A stretch of DNA of 23,213 bases from a virus. The notes beneath the pieces were generated by a model. That model searched no databases and was not told the DNA's origin. It saw only the letters and a program-made list of their open reading frames with translations. The first letter of the stretch is position 1. Each line of letters begins with the position of its first letter. Below, in pieces: positions 16,101 through 22,709 of the stretch. The position numbers and the translations under genes are program-made. Location of the stretch: positions 1 to 23,213 of the IMG/VR virus record IMGVR_UViG_3300009481_001819, one strand, 5' to 3'.

Positions 16101-18440
16101 CTGACCTTCCATGCCCGCTTGTGAACCAAACTGTTGGCCGATCAAACCACCTTGTATACCAGCACCTTGACCAAGAGCACCTGCCTGTTGACCTTGAATA
16201 GATGATGTCAATCCAGCATCTGCACCACCAAGTTGCTGCTCACGACCCGCTGCGGCTGCCAATCCTGCAAGACCAAACTGAGCCCCCTGACCCTCAAGCG
16301 CTGTCTGACCTCGGTCACCAGCGCCTGCAACGGCTTGACCCAAAGCTGTTCTGGCAGCGGCGTTTTGAGCCGCCATTTGTTGAGCTGCGCCAGCTCCTGC
16401 CATTCCAGCCTGCATCTGAGCCTGAGCTCCCTGGGTAGCCATTCCCTGTAGTCCAGCGGCACGCTGTCCAGCGATACTTTGCTGACCAGCTGCACGTTGA
16501 CCAGCAATGCTCTGCTGACCAGCTGCCTCCTGACCTACCAAACCGGCTCGTGCTCCAGCAGCCTGAGCCGCCAATTGCTGCTGAGCAGCTAATTCAGCCC
16601 CAGTTAAATTGGCAGCCGCACCTGCCTCCTGACCAAGAAATCCCATTTGAGCTTGGGTTCCCTGTTGAAGTGCACCTAACTGACCAGCAAGAGACTGTCT
16701 CCCTACAGCCTGCTCTGCAGCAGAGATGCCTTGTTGCCCTGCAGCCTGTTGCCTTAACCCTTCAAGACCAGATTGCATTTGAGCTTGTTCACCACGAACA
16801 TCAGCTCGCTCAGCTCCTGCGAGTGCTTGTTGATCAAGCTGCGTCTCAGTGCCTATGCGATTCATGCGGGCCTGCTCGCCAGCACCAGCTTCAGCTCCAG
16901 CTAGAGAAGCTTCTGACTGTAGACCTACCTGCTGAGCTGCATCTTGAGCACTCATTCCTTGGCCGGTAAGACGCTCAAATGCTCCAGCTTTCTGCTGGCG
17001 AACTTGCGAATCAACCTGACCAAGAGCTTCTTGACGATTGCGTTCTATATCGGATCTTGCACGGTCTATTTGACCACGTATTGTAGTGCTGTCTAAACCA
17101 CGAGACACGAGGCTTTGTTGCATTTGACCAACAGTTTTTTCAATCTGCTCATCAAATTGACGGTTAATACGATCCGTGGAAGCCTGACCCATCTGATCGT
17201 ACATGCCTAATCCAGTTTCAGCACGTTGCCCGTATCTCTGTGCTCGTTCGTCCTGAACTCCTCCGGCAGCTCCTGCTGCCGTTTCTCTGGCAGCACCAAA
17301 ATCAGAAGCTCTTTCACCAGCAGCTTGATCAAAACGACTACCGGCAGTGTCACGTATACCTTGAAAGCCTTCACGTACTTTTTCACCAGCAGTTCTGGCT
17401 CTTTCACCAGCATCCCTACCTAATCCTTCGTAACCTTCACCTAACTTGCCCAAACGGCCTTCTGCCCGAGAAGTTAAATCCTGAAGAGTTTGTTGGCCTA
17501 GCTGCCCAGCTCTTGCTTCCGCAGAGCTTGCGATGTCAGAGGCTGCGCCACGAGCCGCAGAAAAATCGCCCTTTACGCCAGCCTTACCTTTTTGAAATCT
17601 TTCACCAGCAGCAGAAATGTCACCAGCAGCACCTTCCCTAACTTCACCTCGGGCTCTCTGAAAAGCAGAACTAGCATCTCCAGAAGCCTTATCAAACGCT
17701 GCACCCGACTTACGTTCAGCCTCTCCAAAAGCTTCGCCTGCTTTACGCTCGGCTTCTCCAAATAACTGGCCTGCCTTGCCCTGCTGTTTAGAATAATTAC
17801 CCAGAACAGATTCGGCATCTTTCTTTCTTGATGCTTCGTCTTTACTGGCTAAACTTTCATAACCAGCTTTTACCTTCCCTCTCCCAGACTCAATTGTCTT
17901 TCTTTGCTCAGCAGCTTCTTTTTTATACCGCCCAATAAGCTTTTCTACATCTTTACTACCACGAGCCAATAAGCCTTTTCTAGCTTCCGATCCAAGCTCT
18001 CCAACTTTTCCGGCGACTTTTTCGCCAAGTCCTTTAGCCTTTTCTCCTGCGGCATCTGCAAGCTTTCCCAAACGACTTTGTCGATCATCAAACCTACCAG
18101 TTGTATCTTGAACACGTTTAGCTCCTTTCTGCAGTACATCTGTTCTAGTGCCATCCGCAATGTCTTTCATGGCAGAAGAAACATCGCCAGAAAGACCCGC
18201 CATTGCTGTTTCTAAATTACCATACCTGCTATCAAGAGCATCTAAACGAGTTTTTTGCTCATTAACTAATTGATCGTATCCACGGATTATTTGCGCATAC
18301 CGATCCTCATTGGCTTGATTACCTTTTAGACGCGCAGTTTCAAACTCGGAAATAACTCGTTCAATTAAGCTTTGTCTGTAATTAACTTGCTCACCGACAG
18401 TTTTCTTGCCCCGACTGGGGTTTTTTTGATCTGCGCCCAT
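13185..18440 (-). CDS. Repetitive hendecad-helix and Gly/Gln-rich virion protein (1751 aa)
   Basis: Start ATG shares its A with the preceding stop (TAATG), with AGGT just upstream. Residues 1-70 are charged helix. Residues 73 to about 821 follow an 11-residue repeat with hydrophobic positions 1, 4 and 8: charged and LEA-like up to about 430, then Ala/Gln/Gly-rich (AAGQQSIAGQR occurs twice in tandem). Residues 890-1020 are a Gln-rich coiled coil. Residues 1065-1200 are Gly-rich with SAGGG and KGG micro-repeats. From 1200 to the end the chain is Gln/Gly/Met/Pro-rich and probably disordered. It contains a motif present three times (GLQGLAAQAQGQP 1241, SLQGLSAQAQGQP 1536, GLSSLARQAKGSG 1729) and a QYA-x-x-M motif twice (1212, 1330). 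There are no G-X-Y triplets, so it is not collagen-like. I do not recognise a family. Position suggests an internal virion protein or elongated scaffold; a fibre role is the alternative. Confidence 0.85.
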   Translation of the reverse strand: MGADQKNPSRGKKTVGEQVNYRQSLIERVISEFETARLKGNQANEDRYAQIIRGYDQLVNEQKTRLDALDSRYGNLETAMAGLSGDVSSAMKDIADGTRTDVLQKGAKRVQDTTGRFDDRQSRLGKLADAAGEKAKGLGEKVAGKVGELGSEARKGLLARGSKDVEKLIGRYKKEAAEQRKTIESGRGKVKAGYESLASKDEASRKKDAESVLGNYSKQQGKAGQLFGEAERKAGEAFGEAERKSGAAFDKASGDASSAFQRARGEVREGAAGDISAAGERFQKGKAGVKGDFSAARGAASDIASSAEARAGQLGQQTLQDLTSRAEGRLGKLGEGYEGLGRDAGERARTAGEKVREGFQGIRDTAGSRFDQAAGERASDFGAARETAAGAAGGVQDERAQRYGQRAETGLGMYDQMGQASTDRINRQFDEQIEKTVGQMQQSLVSRGLDSTTIRGQIDRARSDIERNRQEALGQVDSQVRQQKAGAFERLTGQGMSAQDAAQQVGLQSEASLAGAEAGAGEQARMNRIGTETQLDQQALAGAERADVRGEQAQMQSGLEGLRQQAAGQQGISAAEQAVGRQSLAGQLGALQQGTQAQMGFLGQEAGAAANLTGAELAAQQQLAAQAAGARAGLVGQEAAGQQSIAGQRAAGQQSIAGQRAAGLQGMATQGAQAQMQAGMAGAGAAQQMAAQNAAARTALGQAVAGAGDRGQTALEGQGAQFGLAGLAAAAGREQQLGGADAGLTSSIQGQQAGALGQGAGIQGGLIGQQFGSQAGMEGQAAAAGAAADRQLTGLEGQIAGQGLASRLGQESTNFGTQAQIGLGRLATNERNDVRGDETRRGQLGFMADRKDIPPSLKDMADLIMAAGASGEGVGGVGIGGAQPAGQTGPTFAQQQMAQQQAFMRQQMMAQQARAKEVQDQNRADAKARRQQMFDMEGERNKWRNADKDFQKKFLEDIRATDDIRFRDQMYAADTVRQEQREILEQKATELQEALESGNAEALAAAQEGYTAAQSAYESTNSTLGAALENATVQQAQGGEVNVDVTVNGSEVSLQDKDSGVDVIDGTGPGSMGPPGGYPGGGGPFYNPNQGPGGMGGGLEGGGSAGGGSAGGGSAGGGAGAGTGTAGGGNPTQPPKGGGKGGKGGKGGKGGKGGKNNPPGYDPPPLEPNIDPTTGGPIGGGGGGGGIPAGPGGGGDTGVFTPDGLGRMDDSQYAQFMQQQLDPGGEQAALAAEMGDGMGGGLQGLAAQAQGQPQSQGVIPPPNADVSFKQPQGGNVGGGVNGLPPGVQAFAAQGGNQAAGGQDAGGQPAGGQPAQGNQLDAPRTDADPAQYASMMNKMMPINAPWNADVQAGMGMAGDIWNEQLQKQDEIVENANKRMGMMPPSAGSQPQGGGQQGGGGFKRQDNQGQQFLDNMKRTFDMMTPEQRMQNAGQFKADMDKWQSNFGEGGNTRDQVALFDQIKEGTGSQRLRGFPSQNNPMQLSDRELRMQSSSQMGQPQASRMQQGPEATPENPMFGQEGYGDMIRQRQQQQSSPSSLQGLSAQAQGQPNRNEPQTDAYAQHPPELRERLDRYKARGEGYEKANAEARFRIGQSNRETQPQTSQFQRDQQGQDKFLRDKHGAVGNQRLNDLRSKYQQSLQPTAADKQFIMGQGNRRNPGSMDTSLLQRPQQTRQTSGSTTINVRQPNQGMQQKQFTARQNRALGNTMQTSSSNASAMRNAASRYKKQGGGLSSLARQAKGSGMKRKPMLTYG
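14976..15035 (-). repeat. 9-bp micro-repeat coding KGG
   Basis: Residues 1136-1155 read as Lys-Gly-Gly units, with Lys at 1136, 1140, 1143, 1146, 1149, 1152 and 1155. The DNA units are nearly identical 9-mers, with one variant (plus-strand accacc in place of accgcc). The basic, flexible tract could contact DNA or the acidic partner proteins; that role is inference. Confidence 0.8.
15087..15140 (-). repeat. 15-bp micro-repeat coding SAGGG
   Basis: Residues 1101-1118 of the 1751-aa protein are GGG followed by three SAGGG units. The DNA units are near-identical 15-mers, so slippage or recombination could change the copy number. They would act as a flexible linker between the coiled-coil half and the C-terminal half. 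Confidence 0.8.
16428..16526 (-). repeat. 33-bp tandem repeat, three units (AAGQQSIAGQR)
   Basis: Residues 639-649 and 650-660 are identical at protein level. Their DNA (16494-16526 and 16461-16493) differs at five positions, all third-codon synonymous. A third, diverged unit (AAGLQGMATQG) occupies 661-671. The pattern indicates an old duplication whose amino-acid sequence has been kept. Confidence 0.8.
17697..17762 (-). repeat. 33-bp tandem repeat (FGEAERK unit)
   Basis: Two adjacent 11-residue units, FGEAERKAGEA and FGEAERKSGAA (residues 227-248), are the best preserved pair in the first half of the hendecad array. The next two units (from F249 and F260) keep the Phe and the spacing but have diverged. 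Confidence 0.7.
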
Positions 18441-19003
18441 TAACCTAATCCCATTAAGGAGTTCATCATTTTAAGTTGTTGTACAGCAAGTCCAGGGTTG
18501 CCTATCATTTGCTCGCCCATGCCATAGTCTTTTTGCTGAAAGGGTCTCATCCTTTCAATCTTCTTTCTTCCTTGACCGCCCCTTGCAGCCATTGTTGTCT
18601 GCGAATTGTCGATGTTTGTCTTTTGCTGATTGTATGTGCGACTGTAATCCCGATCACCGCCTCGGTAAGTGCTTCTATTGACATTGTGGGTTGTGGTGTT
18701 AAAGGTGTCACCACCAAACGTCGGGCTATAAGTAGTCGGATTGAAACCGCCACCACCGCCATCGGGGCCTGAAGGCAACCCTCCGGTATCGACACTTTCA
18801 CCACCACCTCCAAAACCACCAGCAGGAGGTATTGGCATTCCACCTGTAGGGGAAGCAGGCATAGGTGCAGCAGGCATACCTCCACCCATGCCTGGTGCAG
18901 GTGCATAACCTCCCGAGTTTCCAGCAGGTGCTTGATGTTTACCGGAAACTTGGCCGGGATAACCTCTCGGGTTAATCTTTGGTCCCATATACATTCGACT
19001 CAT
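18440..19003 (-). CDS. Gly/Pro-rich virion-associated protein (187 aa)
   Basis: ATG 19003 lies 4 bp after the preceding stop with no good Shine-Dalgarno, so translation is probably coupled. Later in-frame Mets at residues 4 and 6 are possible alternative starts. Residues 10-85 are Gly/Pro/Ala/Met-rich and probably disordered. Residues 85-135 are Thr/Asn/Tyr/Gly-rich, with alternating polar and aromatic residues. Residues 140-187 are a basic then amphipathic helical tail (KKIERMRPFQQKDYG, then LAVQQLKMMNSLMGLG). It shares its low-complexity style with the C-terminal half of the 1751-aa protein directly downstream, to which it is joined by a TAATG overlap. That suggests the two are made in a fixed ratio and may interact. 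I recognise no family. Its size and position are comparable to T7 gp14, but I see no sequence similarity. Confidence 0.75.
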   Translation of the reverse strand: MSRMYMGPKINPRGYPGQVSGKHQAPAGNSGGYAPAPGMGGGMPAAPMPASPTGGMPIPPAGGFGGGGESVDTGGLPSGPDGGGGGFNPTTYSPTFGGDTFNTTTHNVNRSTYRGGDRDYSRTYNQQKTNIDNSQTTMAARGGQGRKKIERMRPFQQKDYGMGEQMIGNPGLAVQQLKMMNSLMGLG

Positions 19004-19007
19004 ATCA

Positions 19008-19286
19008 TTAACTCATCTGCGTAAGGGTTTCTTCGTACCAGTTGCCGTTGTAAGCAATGCATAGCTTTGCTGTTGATCCCGCACCAAACAGCAATACAAT
19101 CTCTCCATCAGCAGGACTAGTGCTTAAGTCCGTTGAATCAGTTTCATCGCTAGTAACTACTGGAATAGCTACAGCTCCATTAAGTGTAATTTGTGCAGGA
19201 TCAGTTAACGCTAGGCGAGCATTAGCACGCCTAGCTCTCGGAGGAAACTTTGGACCTCTGTTGAGTCCACCAACTAGTCCACTCAT
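19008..19286 (-). CDS. Small virion protein of unknown function (92 aa)
   Basis: I place the start at ATG 19286, which shares one base with the stop of the nozzle gene (TAATG), as at two other junctions here, with GGGAGA about 8 nt upstream. A GTG at 19292 would add two residues and is less likely. The N-terminus is basic and Pro/Arg-rich (about residues 10-25, PKFPPRARRANARLAL). The rest is predicted beta (QITLNGAVAIPVVTSD, then GEIVLLFGAGS), ending in a compact strand motif (KLCIAYNGNWYEETL). No enzyme motif. It lies between the nozzle gene and the large repetitive proteins, so a minor tail or virion component is likely. Confidence 0.75.
   Translation of the reverse strand: MSGLVGGLNRGPKFPPRARRANARLALTDPAQITLNGAVAIPVVTSDETDSTDLSTSPADGEIVLLFGAGSTAKLCIAYNGNWYEETLTQMS
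19210..19235 (-). other. Intragenic inverted repeat, 8-bp stem, 10-nt loop
   Basis: GCTAGGCG and CGCCTAGC are perfect complements inside the 92-aa gene, within the codons of its basic Arg/Ala-rich segment. There is no T-run on either side. Confidence 0.5.
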
Positions 19287-20863
19287 TACCACTGTCTCCC
19301 TCTTGGGCCATCAAAGCTATTTAGCTCAATCCCCAAAAATTCATATGCCCAAGCTTCGTTGTTGTCGTCATTTCTTATTTTAATGTATATGTCATGTCCC
19401 ACAGCGCGCCTTCTTTCAGACTTATTCCTGCCAGCAGACCAACTACCAGTAAATACTGTCTGAGCTGATGCCGATGCCTCAGCAAGCTGAGCTGTTTCCG
19501 CTGCATAAACGGTAAAGTCTACGTCACTGCTTCCAGTCGCTATTGCCGCCTTCATGTCAGTAAGCATAATCTTAGGGCGATTAGCTAGTTGAATTGGCCC
19601 AAGATAGACAAAGCTATCTATAGCAACGCCATCATCGGCTGTAGCCGGTGTGGTGTAATCAAATTTTCTTACATACCCATCCTGACCGCCCAGCAAAACA
19701 GTTCGGTCGGCAGCAGCATCGCCATCAAACGTGTGCACAGACACAGGATTGTGTGCCGCCGTTGCAAACTTGTCAGGCCACCAAGACTGATTTCTAACAT
19801 CATAGTAAAAGTTTGTTGTCGCCCCACCAGCCAGCGGAGTTAAGAAAACGTAAAAACCACGTTCGATGTCACTCCAAGCCATACGTACTTGTGTCGTATC
19901 TGCGTTAAAAGCATTTAAGCGTTCAGGTATTTGTTTTTCGCTAATGTTTTGCGGAGGAGAACCAGGCTGCATTTGATACACACCACCCCGTGAACCAAAG
20001 AAATAAACAATCCCTTCAGGAGACTTGCAATAAGGCCTTCCAAACGGAGCACCTATTGTGTCCGACACTAAGTCAAGCCTACCACCTTCAGCTGGGTCAC
20101 CAGTCATTTGGTAGATTGTATGATCACCAAAGAACAGCAAAATGTCATCGCTATACGGGCACATAGCATTAATAATGTCAGGGCTTTTACCTGCGTCCGC
20201 ATTGTTACCAGCTACGGCCTGTATGGCCGTAGGAGTAGCTGGAGCATAGTTCCAATCTCTTGCATCACCTACTTTAGACATGTACCAGTTGTGCGGATCG
20301 GTGCTAATCCCACTACAAACAATACGCCCCCGCCAAGTTTCAATAAGGCGAGGTTCATTGCTGCTATCAATTGGAAGAGAGCCAGCCGAAGCTGACCATG
20401 TAGCTACAGTGTTAGTTGATGCAGTCCACTGCTTCGTAGAAGCGCCATCGGCAAAGTACACAACACCAAAAAGTTGTGCCGAGAATATTGCTGGAACAGT
20501 AGAAGACAAAGCTCCAGATCCATTAGTGGCTGTAGTAAACGTAGACGACGTTACCCTTGCTACAGTACCATTAGTAATTGCGTAGGTATACACCGTCCTC
20601 GCACCAACCTCATTTTGGTTGGCTGGGGTAGCTCTAGCTACAACTTGACCAATATCTTGTACTTTGCCATCAGCTGTTCGTGCGTCTACATACTTTGACA
20701 ACCCAGCACGCTGGCCACCACGAGAGCGACCAGTAGAAGGTTCCCAAGCACGAACATTCTGACACTCGGCGGTGCTGTTACGTGGTTGTGTTTCAAAACC
20801 TGTAGACTCCACTAAACCAAGATTAGGCCAAGGCATATCAAACCTTGTCCTTAATCTTGCCAT
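19286..20863 (-). CDS. Tail nozzle / DNA-stabilisation protein, beta-propeller type (525 aa)
   Basis: The N-terminus (FETQPRNSTAECQNVRAWEPS, then GRSRGGQRAGLSKYV) has the 'C-x-N-x-R, R-G-G-x-R-x-G' pattern of short-tailed phage nozzle and DNA-stabilisation proteins of the P22 gp10 / T7 gp12 type. Propeller-blade motifs follow: IETWRGRIVCSG with DPHNWYMSKVGDARDWNY (about 190-225), DDILLFFGDHTIYQMTGDP (about 245-265), EGIVYFFGSRGGVYQM (about 290-305) and RGFYVFLTPL (about 345). The C-terminal 130 residues are also beta-rich. Such proteins form the hexameric nozzle that closes the tail and holds packaged DNA. The start is coupled to the upstream stop by TAATG with no clear Shine-Dalgarno. Length is ordinary for the group. 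Family assignment comes from recognising patterns, not from a database search. Confidence 0.85.
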   Translation of the reverse strand: MARLRTRFDMPWPNLGLVESTGFETQPRNSTAECQNVRAWEPSTGRSRGGQRAGLSKYVDARTADGKVQDIGQVVARATPANQNEVGARTVYTYAITNGTVARVTSSTFTTATNGSGALSSTVPAIFSAQLFGVVYFADGASTKQWTASTNTVATWSASAGSLPIDSSNEPRLIETWRGRIVCSGISTDPHNWYMSKVGDARDWNYAPATPTAIQAVAGNNADAGKSPDIINAMCPYSDDILLFFGDHTIYQMTGDPAEGGRLDLVSDTIGAPFGRPYCKSPEGIVYFFGSRGGVYQMQPGSPPQNISEKQIPERLNAFNADTTQVRMAWSDIERGFYVFLTPLAGGATTNFYYDVRNQSWWPDKFATAAHNPVSVHTFDGDAAADRTVLLGGQDGYVRKFDYTTPATADDGVAIDSFVYLGPIQLANRPKIMLTDMKAAIATGSSDVDFTVYAAETAQLAEASASAQTVFTGSWSAGRNKSERRRAVGHDIYIKIRNDDNNEAWAYEFLGIELNSFDGPRGRQW

Positions 20864-21264
20864 TAGCTTAAAGCGCCACCATTATTAGCAAAGACATTCC
20901 AAATTAGATCAGCACCTAATTTAGTGCTAATAAAACTAACAGTGTCGCCAGCGTGAGCACAGGTCATTTGAACGGTTTGCGTCCCGTCAATAGAACCAAT
21001 CTTTGTTGCTGAACCAGTAGTATCACTTGTTGAACCAGTGATCACTAAATTATTTGTGCCCTTAGTCTGGAAGTTCACTGTAATGACAATGCCTTCACGC
21101 TCTGGGTTAGCTAGTACACGAGCACCGCCACCACTTGCGCTGGTAGAAACCACGTTGCAAATACCAAAGGTGCGATCAACAGGAATAACCCCATTTGCGC
21201 CCGGATCTTCGATAAGAAGCTCTGGTTCTCTTGAAAGTTGTTGAAGAATATTATGGCCTGACAT
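20863..21264 (-). CDS. Small beta-rich virion protein (133 aa)
   Basis: AAAGGGA six bases upstream of ATG 21264 is a good ribosome site, overlapping the stop of the previous gene. The protein is mostly alternating polar/hydrophobic strands with a Gly/Ala-rich middle (STSASGGGARVLANPEREG at about 41-59) and a tryptophan strand near the end (LIWNVFANNGG). Small proteins with this 'R-x-L-A-N-P-x-R-x-G' pattern and a terminal W-x-V-F-x-N-x-G strand are common beside phage connector genes and are usually minor head or decoration proteins. It has no catalytic residues. Its stop overlaps the nozzle start by one base, so the two are translationally coupled. Confidence 0.75.
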   Translation of the reverse strand: MSGHNILQQLSREPELLIEDPGANGVIPVDRTFGICNVVSTSASGGGARVLANPEREGIVITVNFQTKGTNNLVITGSTSDTTGSATKIGSIDGTQTVQMTCAHAGDTVSFISTKLGADLIWNVFANNGGALS

Positions 21265-21274
21265 GGATATCCCT

Positions 21275-21598
21275 TTACGAAATAATGTGTAGTGCAGCTG
21301 TGCCAGCTGCGTTTGCTTGTAGTTTTAAGAATGCAGCACCTTCTATAGCACTGTCAAGTGCATAAGATTTGCTATGAGCTACTGTGGTCGAAACCGCACT
21401 TCCGCCGCTATAAAGCTGCTGGTAAGTTCCATCTTCTGAATTAGCTACCCAATAAGTAATTGCAGTAATTGAAGAACCGGAAGGAACATTTATAATTCCT
21501 TTGCGAAATCCTGAAAAAACAATAGACGTTGAATTGTCTTTGTCATCACTAATAGTGACAGACGAAAGCAACATGTTTTGTGGACTAATAGTTGACAT
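21275..21598 (-). CDS. Small beta-rich virion protein, possibly head decoration or head-fibre type (107 aa)
   Basis: AGGTGA overlaps the upstream stop codon four bases before the ATG. The sequence shows an Ig-like strand pattern: TSIVFSGF, GIINVPSGSSITAITYWVA, then GTYQQLYSGGSAVSTTVA, ending with a Gly/Ala strand (FLKLQANAAGTAALHII). Small phage proteins with 'V-P-S-G-S-S-I-T' followed by 'A-x-L-K-L-x-x-N-A-A-G-T-A' recur in virion gene clusters, and I read this as one of them. The precise role is unknown. It sits between the connector and the 133-aa protein in a run with gaps of 7-10 bp. Confidence 0.75.
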   Translation of the reverse strand: MSTISPQNMLLSSVTISDDKDNSTSIVFSGFRKGIINVPSGSSITAITYWVANSEDGTYQQLYSGGSAVSTTVAHSKSYALDSAIEGAAFLKLQANAAGTAALHIIS

Positions 21599-21605
21599 GT
21601 ATCAC

Positions 21606-22709
21606 CTATGGGTTTGTATCGTAAAAGGCACTTCCATTGTACTTTACAACGTCACCATTTACATAACGATTGTCTTGTTCTGTCATCATCACAGTATCAC
21701 TAGCGTCTCGGTTATAGCCAGCGACATCTGGAGTGTTGATTTGTTTGTCGTAAGCGATTGATGCCTGCAATCTTTGCATGAAGTTAGCTGCATGAATACC
21801 AGCATTGTTTTCCTGACGAGCTTCAGCAACTGCCAAACAACTAGCAAGTATTGTTTCCGCATGAGCCTCACCTCCCAATGGGTACGGATAACTTGCCGTA
21901 AGTTTTGCTGGGAGAGCATGGTACCGATAAGAAACCGTATACGCTGCATCGGGAGTAGGCCACAACATTAATTGGAATCGCTGGCCATTAGATCCATCAC
22001 TACTTATTGGCCGAATAGCCATAAAGCGTGGATCAGATTGCTCTGATCCGCTGTCTCGTTGACGAAGCAATCTTATGCGAGCTTCACCAGTCGTTTCAAT
22101 TGGGCTCCAGCGATCATCGCTAGTAGCATAAGTCGCTACACCAATCATCCCACCAAAATTAGCCGACAAAGTATAGTCCTTTGTTCCAGCCACGGTAGAA
22201 AGAGTAGTAGTAGGCTCCATAAAAGACCATTTATATCCTTTTGGAGCTAACCCTCCTGGAGAAGGATGGTAAAATTGACGTAGGCCAGAATTAATAATGT
22301 CATCTATTTGAGTTAATTCATCTGCAGACCAATTTCCCGAAGTACGTTCTCCGAGCCAATACCAGCCGACTTCCTTTCTCAGGTCAGTCAATCCAAGAGA
22401 CAACGATGACTCTGTGCTGGTATCAGCCGGAGAACCAATTGTCTTTATCGTAAACTGGACCGGAACAGCTGATGTGTGGGTAAACAACAACCCTACTACA
22501 GCTGCGGTCATTTCTGCCGCAGTTAAATTAACTGAGTATTGACCGTTCCCTTCTTCTGCAATGGAACCTGCAATGGAAGCCTGTGTTCCACCGTCTTTTG
22601 TAATGAATTTACCTATGCCTGAAGCAGCCCCTGTTAGGGCTGCTCCGGTAGTCTTATTGACTAAGCCAAAAGTAAATCCAGTTACAGCTTCATTGCGTAC
22701 AAAGCTCAT
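21606..22709 (-). CDS. Head-to-tail connector (P22 gp4 / T7 gp11 type) with extra N-terminal domain (367 aa)
   Basis: ATG overlaps the upstream stop as ATGA, with AAGG seven bases before it. Residues 1 to about 92 form a separate beta-rich domain (GFTFGLVNKTTGAALTG, then GNGQYSVNLTAAEM, then VPVQFTIKTIG). Residues 100-330 carry the connector pattern: LGLTDLRKEVGWYWLG, then ADELTQIDDIINSGLRQFYHP, then the Trp-containing strand YKWSFMEPTTTLS and a beta region ending in TVSYRYHALPAKL, then a helix with HAETILASCLAVAEAR. Proteins of this type form the ring under the portal that receives the nozzle. The short C-terminal tail (VNGDVVKYNGSAFYDTNP) may be a strand that contacts neighbours. The N-terminal domain is an addition compared with T7 gp11. 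Family call by pattern recognition. Confidence 0.8.
   Translation of the reverse strand: MSFVRNEAVTGFTFGLVNKTTGAALTGAASGIGKFITKDGGTQASIAGSIAEEGNGQYSVNLTAAEMTAAVVGLLFTHTSAVPVQFTIKTIGSPADTSTESSLSLGLTDLRKEVGWYWLGERTSGNWSADELTQIDDIINSGLRQFYHPSPGGLAPKGYKWSFMEPTTTLSTVAGTKDYTLSANFGGMIGVATYATSDDRWSPIETTGEARIRLLRQRDSGSEQSDPRFMAIRPISSDGSNGQRFQLMLWPTPDAAYTVSYRYHALPAKLTASYPYPLGGEAHAETILASCLAVAEARQENNAGIHAANFMQRLQASIAYDKQINTPDVAGYNRDASDTVMMTEQDNRYVNGDVVKYNGSAFYDTNP

Larger units (their letters stand above)
15948..18224 (-). repeat. Hendecad (11-residue, 33-bp) coding repeat array
   Basis: Residues 73-831 of the 1751-aa protein can be cut into consecutive 11-mers without adjusting the register. In the first half position 1 is Phe/Tyr 17 times: Y73, F117, Y172, Y194, Y216, F227, F238, F249, F260, F282, F293, Y337, F359, F370, F381, Y403, Y414. 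In the second half position 1 is mostly Leu/Ile/Met, plus F601 and F722. Positions 4 and 8 are usually Ala/Val/Leu/Met. Between about 436 and 590 the register is less clear. Confidence 0.75.

Noticed and set aside
15948-18224. 33-bp periodic repeats considered as a CRISPR array or non-coding repeat
   Set aside because: The period is exactly 11 codons in an open frame, units are diverged at synonymous sites, and there are no spacers or cas genes.
18409-18427. CCCC-GACT-GGGG followed by seven T on the plus strand, resembling a terminator
   Set aside because: The stem is only 4 bp, it is antisense to the start of the 1751-aa gene, and no plus-strand transcription unit is supported.
19287-19292. 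GTG at 19292 as the start of the small gene after the nozzle gene
   Set aside because: ATG 19286 gives the TAATG overlap seen at two other junctions and a better-spaced GGGAGA site.
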